DNA from: a virus
Virus record (IMG/VR): IMGVR_UViG_3300027675_000030
Span: 1-22,131 of that record
Strand: one strand, 5' to 3'
DNA length: 22,131 nucleotides
Below, one piece after another: positions 1 to 6,747 of this stretch. Each line of letters starts with the position of its first letter. The stretch's first letter is position 1. The position numbers and the translations under genes were made by a program. Under the pieces are notes generated by a model that had not been told where the DNA came from, searched no databases, and was given only the letters and a program-made list of their open reading frames with translations.

Positions 1-108
1 GTAATCTTCTGGATAGTCATCCATTAAATCCTTTAGAGAAGATAATGTATAACAGTGTTCAGTAGGTACTACTGTTCCATTATGTACATCAAATAGTTTT
101 ACTAACAT
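1..108 (-). CDS. Partial small phage protein, N-terminal 36 codons
   Basis: This is an open frame from an ATG at 106-108 that runs off the left edge of the window without a stop. It begins MLVKLFDVHNGTVVPTEHCY and continues with an acidic stretch (LKDLMDDYPEDY). The start overlaps the last seven bases of the preceding gene, the tight packing seen throughout this block. I recall similar N-termini in small conserved proteins of other Bacteroidota phages, but this is memory and not a search. No function is assigned. The frame is open for all 36 visible codons and its composition is protein-like, so I consider it a real gene. Confidence 0.7.
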   Translation of the reverse strand, partial: MLVKLFDVHNGTVVPTEHCYTLSSLKDLMDDYPEDY

Positions 109-365
109 ACATTTAAAAGTTTTTTGTAATAATCATATGTACCTTTTGTTGTAAAGATGTCCCCGCTCTTCAAATATAATAACACCTCATCATCAACTAA
201 TTCCATATCTTCATTGTACACATTTCTTACTCCTTCAATACTATCCAAACATAATATCATTTTACCAGTAAACTCATCAGTAATACCTAAGTCTTTTAAC
301 ATAGCATTTTCTAATATAAGTTCAATCTCTATGTAGTTGCTATTTTCTTTTCTTTGTGATTTCAT
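102..365 (-). CDS. Hypothetical phage protein, 87 aa
   Basis: No family is recognised. With the start at 365 the product is 87 residues, begins MKSQRKENSNYIEIEL, and is acidic and probably mixed alpha/beta with no membrane segment. An upstream ATG at 401 would add 12 residues (MKYYQYYIIFKI), but those codons lie inside the 3' end of the nuclease gene. The shorter form overlaps that gene by 26 bases instead of 62, so I prefer it. The gene is the next-to-last visible member of the leftmost minus-strand operon and overlaps the start of the following gene by 7 bases, which suggests translational coupling. Confidence 0.6.
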   Translation of the reverse strand: MKSQRKENSNYIEIELILENAMLKDLGITDEFTGKMILCLDSIEGVRNVYNEDMELVDDEVLLYLKSGDIFTTKGTYDYYKKLLNVC

Positions 366-1176
366 GATCTTGAATATAATGTAATATTGATAATACTTCA
401 TCTACTAAATAAGGAATTGCAATTGGAATAACTTCTTTCACAATTGGTTCATTATTACTATTTCTTTTTACTATTGGATAACCATATGAATCTTCTCCTT
501 CTATATCAAATGATACATGATGGATAAACATCTTTCCTGGTTTTAATTTAGGATTATGCTTTAGTATAATATACATATAAATACTAAGTTGTAAAGCATA
601 GTGATTAAAATTACAATCATCTAGATTAGAAAGAGGTTCTGTTAATTTATCAGATACCCCTTCCCAATCTACATAAGATTCTTTCTTAATCTCTTTGTTT
701 GTCTTGTAGTCAATTATATTTACTTTACCATTTACTACTTCTACTAAATCTGATTGACCACATATGCCTGCTGATTTAAGAAACACCATATGCTCAGGAT
801 ACACACCTGCTTCTAGTTTTTGATTTGGTGCTACTCTTACTCCATTTGTTTCACCAGATGGTGGAAACACAGGAACTGTAATACCTTCTCTTTCAATAGA
901 GGCTAATGAACATAAATCTGCTTCTCTTTGATTATGATAATAGGTACCAAGTGTTAGAGCTCTGTTAGATTCATTATCCCAAATTTCTTGGATAACTTTT
1001 GGATCAAGACCAAACCACTTTGATCTTTTATTTTTAGTTACCTTCTCTGCTACTTTTTTAGCATCAAATGGTTTTTTAAAATGAGAGATTAAAGTAGTAA
1101 CACTAATCCAATTGATATTATCTTCAGAACTTAAACTTTTGTAACTATGATCTGCAGCATTAAATATTATGCTCAT
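340..1176 (-). CDS. PD-(D/E)XK superfamily nuclease (Cas4/RecB-like)
   Basis: This 278-residue protein carries the motif set of the RecB/Cas4 branch of PD-(D/E)XK nucleases. These are a histidine in GTYYH (H81), an aspartate in GICGQSDLVE (D143), the core DYKT (D156, K158) that binds metal and completes the active site, and a downstream QLSIY (Q196-Y200) typical of the helix after the core. No cysteine cluster for a Cas4-type iron-sulfur centre is evident. Phage enzymes of this type act on DNA in recombination, replication or packaging-related trimming, and the substrate cannot be told from sequence. It starts 2 bases after the stop of the upstream gene and overlaps the downstream one. The superfamily is clear; the exact role is inference. 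Confidence 0.88.
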   Translation of the reverse strand: MSIIFNAADHSYKSLSSEDNINWISVTTLISHFKKPFDAKKVAEKVTKNKRSKWFGLDPKVIQEIWDNESNRALTLGTYYHNQREADLCSLASIEREGITVPVFPPSGETNGVRVAPNQKLEAGVYPEHMVFLKSAGICGQSDLVEVVNGKVNIIDYKTNKEIKKESYVDWEGVSDKLTEPLSNLDDCNFNHYALQLSIYMYIILKHNPKLKPGKMFIHHVSFDIEGEDSYGYPIVKRNSNNEPIVKEVIPIAIPYLVDEVLSILHYIQDHEITKKRK

Positions 1177-1178
1177 GA

Positions 1179-1469
1179 TTATGCATTTTTAATAATATGT
1201 TTAGCAAGTTGTACTGATGCTGGATCAACTGATCTCAACATACACTTTAAATTTTCAACTTCCTTATTATTAAATACAGCTTCTAATTTAAGAAGTCTTA
1301 ATTTTAATAATAGGTTTTCACTTTCCAGCATTTCAATTCTTTCAGAATTTGTAGCATGTGTTTCACTTAATTCTGTTAAACTATTCATGATACTAGTTTG
1401 ACCACCATTAAATGTTATTGATAGATCAACTTCTTCTGTTACATTTGATGTCCATGTTTGATTTTTCAT
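1179..1469 (-). CDS. Hypothetical coiled-coil protein, 96 aa
   Basis: No family is recognised. Residues about 35-70 form a strongly predicted coiled coil with regular leucines (ERIEMLESENLLLKLRLLKL). The N-terminus is polar, and the C-terminus ends in a short basic helix (AKHIIKNA). There is no signal peptide or membrane segment. Its start overlaps the stop of the upstream Cys-rich gene by four bases (ATGA type), and the nuclease gene follows after 2 bases, so the three are probably translated as a coupled set. A structural, scaffolding or oligomerising role would fit a coiled coil, but this is only a guess. Confidence 0.65.
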   Translation of the reverse strand: MKNQTWTSNVTEEVDLSITFNGGQTSIMNSLTELSETHATNSERIEMLESENLLLKLRLLKLEAVFNNKEVENLKCMLRSVDPASVQLAKHIIKNA

Positions 1470-1768
1470 AGTTCATTAAGTTTATCTTCTACTTCTTCTG
1501 ATACAATTGCTTTCCATCTTAGATCTGGACAATCAGATGACAATGATCTAAGTTTAAAAGATAAAGAACAACCACATAGATTACAACAAGGTTGAGTTCC
1601 GGGCATTACACATGAGCCACCTTCATCATCTTTTCTTACACATACATTACAGATCTCTGATCTTTCAGCAGCAATCTGTTCTACAAATGCATCTCTCATA
1701 ACAGAATTCTTTATACCTTCTATTATTTGTTTTCTATTTTTCCAGATTTCTTTAAGATTTGGTTTCAT
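1466..1768 (-). CDS. Cys-rich, probable zinc-binding phage protein
   Basis: The 100-residue product has a basic helical N-terminus (about residues 1-35) followed by a cysteine cluster at residues 40, 43, 53, 61, 62, 65, 67 and 80 (CNVC, then CCNLCGC, then a final CP). Paired CxxC motifs of this kind usually bind one or two zinc ions. Similar small proteins, with a helical N-terminus and a C-terminal CxxCxC plus a late CP, are common in phages, but I know no established function. It overlaps the end of the HU/IHF-like gene by 17 bases and the start of the coiled-coil gene by 4, so it is part of the same operon. Nucleic-acid or protein binding is plausible but unproven. Confidence 0.7.
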   Translation of the reverse strand: MKPNLKEIWKNRKQIIEGIKNSVMRDAFVEQIAAERSEICNVCVRKDDEGGSCVMPGTQPCCNLCGCSLSFKLRSLSSDCPDLRWKAIVSEEVEDKLNEL

Positions 1769-2123
1769 CTTTTTTCTTTTTAAATTGATCCTTTTTTAAT
1801 TTTTGCTGTGTTATTTCTGCCTCTAATTTAATCAAGCTAGCTAATTTACTTTCTAGAGTCTTCTTATTAAAGTAGGCACTAAAAGTATAAGTATCATGAT
1901 TTAATAAGTTAGTAGTAATTCTTTCTATTGATTTATTTACTGCTTTTGTTTTAACAACAAACTGACCTAAACCATCAAGATTAATTCTTGGATGAGTTAA
2001 GTTACTTAAATTTTTTCTTAAGTTTTTATACATGAAGTCTACTAGATCTTCTACTAAAGATTCTTCTATGTTTAGATCTTCAGCAACTGACTTATATAAC
2101 TCATTTGCTTTCTTCGGTATCAT
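1752..2123 (-). CDS. HU/IHF-like DNA-binding protein
   Basis: The first 85 or so of 123 residues match the HU/IHF fold. There is a helical N-terminal half (ELYKSVAEDLNIEESLVEDL), a helix KNLRKNL, then the strand-turn INLDGLGQFVVK, which corresponds to the conserved 'I.G.G.F' region before the DNA-binding arms. The usual arm sequence (RNP) is replaced by an asparagine- and threonine-rich segment, so DNA intercalation may differ. The C-terminus is a highly charged lysine-rich tail (residues about 100-123) absent from bacterial HU. IHF-like proteins are typical of crAss-like and related Bacteroidota phages, where they are thought to bend DNA. The gene overlaps both neighbours by about 20 bases. 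Confidence 0.75.
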   Translation of the reverse strand: MIPKKANELYKSVAEDLNIEESLVEDLVDFMYKNLRKNLSNLTHPRINLDGLGQFVVKTKAVNKSIERITTNLLNHDTYTFSAYFNKKTLESKLASLIKLEAEITQQKLKKDQFKKKKDETKS

Positions 2124-2481
2124 GGCCTAAAAATTTATAGTCTAATAATACAGTTCCTTTAATTTGAATTTTTAAATCTGGATTTAGCATAATCAATTTC
2201 TTATTAGCTGTATCCTTAATTACTAAGTTGTTTTTTTCTGCTTTATTAATACAGTTTCTAACAGTCTGTGGAGATTTAAAAATCCATCCTTCTTCAGCAG
2301 ATGCATCATAACAAAAATCAGTTAACTCAAGTGGTTCATTAAAACTAAGTAAAGTAAGACAGTTTAAATCAGATTCACTCATTGCTATGTGATTAATATA
2401 GCAATGAGTTAATATTTGAAATTTTACTACATCCCATTTGGGCATCTTAACACGCTTCTGTACTTGATTTACTAAAGCCAT
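2101..2481 (-). CDS. Hypothetical protein, possible winged-helix fold
   Basis: The 126-residue product has no clear catalytic motif. Its middle (SPQTVRNCINKAEKNNLVIK, about residues 70-89) reads like a recognition helix followed by the start of a wing, and the adjoining KKLIMLNPDL resembles the beta-wing of replication-initiator or MarR-type winged helices. The family appears, from memory, in several Bacteroidota phages next to IHF-like genes. It overlaps the HU/IHF-like gene by 23 bases and follows the first gene of this unit after 3 bases. DNA binding is therefore plausible from both fold and position, but no function is established. Confidence 0.65.
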   Translation of the reverse strand: MALVNQVQKRVKMPKWDVVKFQILTHCYINHIAMSESDLNCLTLLSFNEPLELTDFCYDASAEEGWIFKSPQTVRNCINKAEKNNLVIKDTANKKLIMLNPDLKIQIKGTVLLDYKFLGHDTEESK

Positions 2482-2484
2482 GTC

Positions 2485-2760
2485 TTATGATTTTTTTAAT
2501 TTTCTTTCTTTAGGAGATTCATTATCTGATGATTCATTTTCAGCACCTTCTTCTGGAGTTGAATTTTGCATCATACTAGCCCATTGATATTGTAGAGTTG
2601 CTCTTTTAAATCTAGCATTCTCAATCTCTGTAAGTAAATGCTCATACTTTAATTGTGATTCTAAATATGGAACAGATTCATCATAGAATTGTTTCATTTC
2701 TTCTTTTCTAGCAAGTAGTTCTTCTGGACTCAATTGCTCTTCTGTAGTTTGATTTTTCAT
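2485..2760 (-). CDS. Hypothetical acidic protein, first gene of left operon
   Basis: The start is set at 2760 (MKNQTTEEQLSPEEL, 91 residues). An in-frame ATG further up at 2856 would run the frame back through an intrinsic terminator and a promoter-like -7 box, so it is rejected. The protein is highly charged and helical, with Glu/Ser-rich ends (EEGAENESSDNESPKE) and a central helix around residues 20-60. There are no membrane segments or recognised motifs. It is the first gene after the terminator at 2829-2851 and the promoter candidate at 2783-2790, and so is the promoter-proximal gene of the leftmost unit. Function unknown. Confidence 0.7.
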   Translation of the reverse strand: MKNQTTEEQLSPEELLARKEEMKQFYDESVPYLESQLKYEHLLTEIENARFKRATLQYQWASMMQNSTPEEGAENESSDNESPKERKLKKS

Positions 2761-2782
2761 TTTTATACATTTTAAGTTTAAA

Positions 2783-2790
2783 CAAATATA
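2783..2790 (-). promoter_or_regulatory. Bacteroidota-type -7 promoter box
   Basis: On the minus strand this reads TATATTTG, an exact match to the Bacteroidota -7 consensus TAnnTTTG. It sits about 22 bases before the start codon at 2760 and just after the terminator that closes the lysis unit, where a new promoter would be expected. A convincing -33 TTTG at the usual 19-21 base spacing is not present. Confidence 0.5.
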
Positions 2791-2821
2791 CAATAAAAGT
2801 TTAAATCTATAATGTGTAAAA

Positions 2822-2851
2822 CAAAAAATCCAGATACTTATGGTACCTGGA
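2822..2851 (-). terminator. Intrinsic terminator of the tail-fibre/lysis unit
   Basis: On the minus strand a 9-bp stem (2843-2851 with 2829-2837, one G-U pair, 5-base loop) is followed by a run of U (complement of 2822-2828). It lies 20 bases after the stop of the 52-residue gene and ends transcription coming from the lysis cassette. Confidence 0.85.
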
Positions 2852-2871
2852 CTCAATTAATCTTTATATTA

Positions 2872-3030
2872 TTATCTATTCTTTACAGTAAAGTTAAGTA
2901 TAGTAAGTAAATAAAAGTTTCTTGTTACATCAATCTCTATAGCAAAAAACTCTAGGTTTGCAAGTTTTAGTTTTATCAACACCTTGTCCCATTGTTTTTT
3001 TGGAGATTCCCAATTGTTTCTAAATTTCAT
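2872..3030 (-). CDS. Small basic hypothetical protein, 52 aa, end of lysis unit
   Basis: A short frame starts at an ATG (3028-3030) that overlaps the stop of the lysis enzyme in the ATGA fashion, a classic sign of translational coupling. It stops 20 bases before the terminator. The product begins MKFRNNWESPKKQWDKVLIK and continues with alternating hydrophobic residues (LEFFAIEIDVTRNFYLLTIL), suggesting two beta strands after a basic amphipathic helix. It has no clear membrane anchor. Its position as last gene of the lysis cassette makes a lysis-associated role possible, but the protein is not recognised. Confidence 0.72.
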   Translation of the reverse strand: MKFRNNWESPKKQWDKVLIKLKLANLEFFAIEIDVTRNFYLLTILNFTVKNR

Positions 3031-3623
3031 ACATCAAATTCTTTTAATAAAACATAACTGATTTTTTTCTGTGCTTTTATTAGAGCTATGATTTCTAAAT
3101 GCTTTTTCTTATCATTAACTACTTGACAACCTGCAGACCATCCACCAATGTTTTCTTGTAATCCTTTAAAGGATTCATCATAAGTAGCAGCATGAAAATT
3201 AATACCAAAGTATCCAGTTTCTAATTTACCTTGTTCTTCTGTTTTACCATCTTGATCACCATCTCTATATACAGTTATAGGACCTGTTTGTAATAAGGCT
3301 GGCATTTTACTCATATGTTTTCCATATGACCATACATCATAATACCAAGAATCAGATTTAACTACAGCTGCACCATTCTTATTATACTTAAGAAATCCAC
3401 CAGTTAAAACAGGTTTACCAGGATTGGTAGTTCCTGTTGTCATTGTTACAAACTCTTTATCTCTAAAGATGTAAAACTTATCATCAAACTTATCTGTATC
3501 ATCTTCAGTACTTCTTATACCTACTATATAGTATTCTTTAGGAAGAGCTTTGAATGTACTAAGTTTTTGTATTCTATCTAATATTTGAGAATCAGTATAG
3601 ATTCTAACATTATTTTTGCTCAT
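3027..3623 (-). CDS. L,D-transpeptidase-fold lysis enzyme (candidate endolysin)
   Basis: The 198-residue protein contains the signature of the YkuD/L,D-transpeptidase-like fold: a histidine in FGINFH (H144) and, about 20 residues on, GGWSAGCQVV with the presumed catalytic cysteine C166. In L,D-transpeptidases the H...[ST]xGC pair attacks peptidoglycan stem peptides. Here the SHGC motif is WSAGC, a variant I recall from Bacteroidota phage and bacterial proteins. There is no signal peptide, so export to the wall would need the adjacent holin. The N-terminal 100 residues are not recognised. The gene overlaps the holin candidate by 14 bases and the 52-residue gene by 4. Endolysin is inferred from fold and context; cleavage itself is not shown. 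Confidence 0.72.
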   Translation of the reverse strand: MSKNNVRIYTDSQILDRIQKLSTFKALPKEYYIVGIRSTEDDTDKFDDKFYIFRDKEFVTMTTGTTNPGKPVLTGGFLKYNKNGAAVVKSDSWYYDVWSYGKHMSKMPALLQTGPITVYRDGDQDGKTEEQGKLETGYFGINFHAATYDESFKGLQENIGGWSAGCQVVNDKKKHLEIIALIKAQKKISYVLLKEFDV

Positions 3624-3846
3624 TTACTTCTTCTTTATTAACTTGAGGTTCAACTGTTACTTGACTTACTGCTGCAACTGTAGCTCCAATTGCTGTTAAA
3701 TAACCAGCTAATGTAACTATTCCTGCAGGTAATGAAACAGGTAAAGTTAATAAAGTTCCTCCAATTGCTCCTAAAGCAATACCAAGTTTTTGCATCTTTT
3801 TCCAAAACTTTGGAGTAGGTGCTAAGAATCTTTGTTTTATATTCAT
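3610..3846 (-). CDS. Holin-like small membrane protein
   Basis: The 78-residue product has a positively charged N-terminus (residues 1-20, many K and R), two hydrophobic segments (about 20-37 and 42-62, rich in Gly, Ala, Ile and Leu) separated by a short Pro-containing turn, and a charged C-terminal tail (NKEEVNEQK). This size and topology is typical of two-span phage holins, which permeabilise the inner membrane and release the endolysin. It lies immediately upstream of, and overlaps, the cell-wall enzyme gene, and 4 bases after the membrane-anchored coiled-coil gene. The call rests on topology and context, because holins share little sequence. Confidence 0.65.
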   Translation of the reverse strand: MNIKQRFLAPTPKFWKKMQKLGIALGAIGGTLLTLPVSLPAGIVTLAGYLTAIGATVAAVSQVTVEPQVNKEEVNEQK

Positions 3847-3850
3847 AGTA

Positions 3851-4126
3851 TTAATGTCTTTGGTTTATTTGATATTTTACTAACTCATGAACTGTGTCAG
3901 ACAAATCACCAATTTTTTGAGCCATGTTTTTTAATTCATGCTGAGTGATTTCTTGAATACCTTGGTATTTTAATCTGTTTTCTTGATCAACAAGTTCTAT
4001 CTTACCTTTTAACTTTCCCATATCTTCCGTAGCTCTTCTTACATCAGAATGCACAAGTTTTAAAAAGTATCCTATAATTGTAATTGCAGCTGATATTGCA
4101 ACTAATGTTATTTGACTAAAATCCAT
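3851..4126 (-). CDS. Membrane-anchored coiled-coil protein of the lysis cassette
   Basis: The 91-residue protein has one N-terminal hydrophobic helix (about residues 6-23, ITLVAISAAITIIGYFLKL) and then a long charged helix with heptad spacing (about 30-82). This is the layout of an inner-membrane spanin (i-spanin) or of a one-span accessory holin (BhlA/hemolysin-XhlA-like: a coiled coil plus one membrane helix). XhlA-like proteins usually have the opposite order, with the membrane helix C-terminal. It is first in the gene triplet that continues with the holin candidate and the wall enzyme, supporting a lysis role. No outer-membrane lipoprotein partner (lipobox) is visible nearby. Confidence 0.6.
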   Translation of the reverse strand: MDFSQITLVAISAAITIIGYFLKLVHSDVRRATEDMGKLKGKIELVDQENRLKYQGIQEITQHELKNMAQKIGDLSDTVHELVKYQINQRH

Positions 4127-4280
4127 TATATATATATATTAATATTAATTACTTTACAAAAATGAGTATAATATAATATAATAAAATTTTTTATATAATC
4201 AAAATTAACTGTAAACTAATATTATTAACTTGTATTATAATTCAAACTGTTCTCTTATTTCTATGGCTACATTATCCATT
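4127..4280. other. AT-rich intergenic stretch between fibre and lysis genes
   Basis: This 154-base gap separates the fibre gene from the lysis cassette. I see no terminator hairpin in it, so transcripts may continue from the fibre gene. At 4200-4207 the minus strand reads TAATTTTG, which fits the TAnnTTTG -7 pattern and could give the lysis genes their own promoter, but no -33 box lies at the right distance. A 14-codon minus-strand frame (4235-4279, MDNVAIEIREQFEL) is present; it is too short to call. Confidence 0.4.
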
Positions 4281-6725
4281 TTATGAATATAAAGTACAAG
4301 CGAAGCGAATAGCAGTAGCAGTACCAGTTGGTGTTGAAGGCATAGTTAATATATTTGCTGTATTAATTATTCCAAATGCAGCATCCGAAATCCCTACATC
4401 ATATATTGTTCTCCAACTCGTTCCGTCAGCATAGTAACCTACAACAAGATTTTCTCCAACTGTTAAATTTAAATTTTGTCCTACTTCTGCTACAAGTGTA
4501 ATTTCATTTGCGCCAAGACTGCAAGTCGCAGATCCTTGACCTATTAAAGTCATTGAACCACCCAAAACTCCTCTGTAAATTCCAAATAGAACTAAATCCG
4601 TTCCAGAAAAACCCCATAATTTTACTTTGGAGATAGTTCCTGTAACTTCACTTATTGTTTGATAATAATATTGAGTAGTAGCAGCAGTTGGAGCGGTATC
4701 GCATACTGAAATAGGCATTGGTGAAAATCCAATACCGTTAGTAGGTAACACAGACCAATTTGCCTTACCATCAGAAGTAATACACTTTAAAAATCTACCA
4801 ACTGTTTCAGTACCATCTTGAAGTTGTAATGAGTAATTTGCACTACCGCTTGCTGCACTGAATTGACCTCCTATATTAACAGATAAAGCATTATCAATTT
4901 CTCCTTGAACACCAACATTTAAAGTTGTACTTCCAGTTGAACTACCATAAACACCAACATTTTGGAAAACTCCAACGCCATTTGTTATACCTGCTACACC
5001 GCTAAATCCTTGACCTAATCCTTCACCATAAATAGCATATTGAGCAGCGGTAGAAGTATTAACTCTAAACTTGTAAGGAGTATTTGGAGCAACATTTACA
5101 CCTACATTAGTGCCATTGTCTTGAATAACACCATTGCCTATTGTTGTTGTACCAGTGAATCTTGGTACATAACTTAGAGTTCCGCTACCGCCTATTTTAC
5201 CATTGAATGTACTCCAGTCTGTTGAGCTTAAAGCACCTCTATTTAATGCAGAAGCAGTAGGTACATTTAAAGTAATTACAGGTGTAGTTGTACCAGTTGC
5301 AATTGTAGAAGATAAATCTGTTCCAGTTGTACCTAATGTTAATGCAGATACTGAAGTTACAGTGCCTACACTCCACGTTCTATTTCCAGACAAATTTAAA
5401 GTAAGTCCATTAATTGTAAGAGTTCTACTTTCAGGAGTATATATAGTTGAATCATAAGATATTATTCCTCCTGCAGAGAATACCAATCCTGCACCAATTA
5501 ATGCATTTTGCTTATTATTAAAGGTAGTCCAATTACTACTACTTAAAGCTCCTCTCACTGTACCACTTGCCGTTGGTAAATTGAATACATGTGTATCTAC
5601 TCCACTTGTTCCAATATTAAAATCTGTACCAGTAGTACCTACTGATAAATACTGTGCAGCTGCTGTTAATCCATCTATAGAAGCTACACCTGTAGTAAAG
5701 GTAGTTTGTATACTGCCTAAATGTGAATCTTCAGTATGTAATGTAATAGTGTTTCCACCAAGATTAGTTGGATAAAATCTTATTGCTATTCTATCTACAG
5801 GAATTAAAGGATTATATTCTGGTACAGCACAAGTAAATGTATATAAATGTAGATTTGAACCATCAGTTATAATTTCATTTAAAGATGTAGATATAACAGT
5901 AAATGTACTTCCGTCATAAACCTCAACAGTTGCATAAACTTCAGTTGTATTACTTGTTGAAGTAAAGTAACATTGAAATATCCAAACACCTGAAGGTATA
6001 ACTTCTTGTGTAGGTTTTCCTACATCAGTAATAAAATTAGCAAAAGCAACATTATCTATAGTACCTGATGTAAAATCAACACCAGGAGGAGTAGTAATTG
6101 CAGCTGTACTTAATTGTTCAAAAATATTACCTCCTATTGTTCCTTGTGAAACACTTCCATTTAAATAGTATACTTGTCCACCGCCACCTCCAGATATATC
6201 AGGAAATGAAGCTAAAACACCATCTCCTCTTACATATTGAGAAGGTACACCAGCTGCAGTAACATTAAATGTTGCACTACCAGTTATTGGTGAGTTAGCA
6301 ACATTAAATGCACTTGGCATAGTTAATCCAACACTTGTTACTGTACCTCCACTTGAAGGTTGAGTATTAGTTATAGTGAAATTAGGATATGCACCAGTTG
6401 TTGATATACCTGTTCCACTAGTTAAAGTAACTATTTGGTCTGGAGCAGTATTAGTAATTGTAAAACTTCCACTTGTAGTTATAGGATTTGTACCAGCAAT
6501 ACTTATTCCTGTACCTGCTGTTGCACCTACACTAGTTACAGTACCTGTACCAGTACCACCACCAATTATAGCAGCTAAAGATGCAATGGATATACCAACT
6601 GATAAATAGTTATCATCTCTTCTTGAATCTTTTAATCCTAATGGAATTAAAGTTGTATCTAGATCACTAATTGTAGTAACCAATTTATTTTCTTTTACCC
6701 AACTTATATAATTAAGGATATCCAT
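4281..6725 (-). CDS. Tail fibre / receptor-binding appendage protein, 814 aa
   Basis: The N-terminal 45 or so residues (MDILNYISWVKENKLVTT..., then LIPLGLKDSRRDDNYLSVG) form a module shared with two other proteins in the window and probably dock the fibre to the virion. The rest is Gly/Ser/Thr/Val-rich and repetitive. GTVTSVG recurs around residues 60-130, and there are two copies of a unit with TTGTD, then LPTASGTVRGALSSSNW or NVPTASALNRGALSSTDW. A segment with GVYGSST and TTTIGNGVIQDNGTNVGVN (about 540-640) is typical of beta-stranded fibre shafts. The last 150 residues are less repetitive and may be a beta-sandwich receptor-binding tip. It is the last structural gene before the lysis cassette. 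The exact receptor is unknown. Confidence 0.8.
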   Translation of the reverse strand: MDILNYISWVKENKLVTTISDLDTTLIPLGLKDSRRDDNYLSVGISIASLAAIIGGGTGTGTVTSVGATAGTGISIAGTNPITTSGSFTITNTAPDQIVTLTSGTGISTTGAYPNFTITNTQPSSGGTVTSVGLTMPSAFNVANSPITGSATFNVTAAGVPSQYVRGDGVLASFPDISGGGGGQVYYLNGSVSQGTIGGNIFEQLSTAAITTPPGVDFTSGTIDNVAFANFITDVGKPTQEVIPSGVWIFQCYFTSTSNTTEVYATVEVYDGSTFTVISTSLNEIITDGSNLHLYTFTCAVPEYNPLIPVDRIAIRFYPTNLGGNTITLHTEDSHLGSIQTTFTTGVASIDGLTAAAQYLSVGTTGTDFNIGTSGVDTHVFNLPTASGTVRGALSSSNWTTFNNKQNALIGAGLVFSAGGIISYDSTIYTPESRTLTINGLTLNLSGNRTWSVGTVTSVSALTLGTTGTDLSSTIATGTTTPVITLNVPTASALNRGALSSTDWSTFNGKIGGSGTLSYVPRFTGTTTIGNGVIQDNGTNVGVNVAPNTPYKFRVNTSTAAQYAIYGEGLGQGFSGVAGITNGVGVFQNVGVYGSSTGSTTLNVGVQGEIDNALSVNIGGQFSAASGSANYSLQLQDGTETVGRFLKCITSDGKANWSVLPTNGIGFSPMPISVCDTAPTAATTQYYYQTISEVTGTISKVKLWGFSGTDLVLFGIYRGVLGGSMTLIGQGSATCSLGANEITLVAEVGQNLNLTVGENLVVGYYADGTSWRTIYDVGISDAAFGIINTANILTMPSTPTGTATAIRFACTLYS

Positions 6726-6747
6726 AACTTTTATTATTTTTTATTTT

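Noticed and set aside
2761-2856. Longer start for the 2485 gene at 2856
   Set aside because: The added codons cross an intrinsic terminator and a -7 promoter box, and the extra residues (hydrophobic, Cys and Phe) do not suit the charged protein.
4235-4279. 14-codon minus-strand frame MDNVAIEIREQFEL
   Set aside because: It reads like protein but is too short to support without homologues or expression data.
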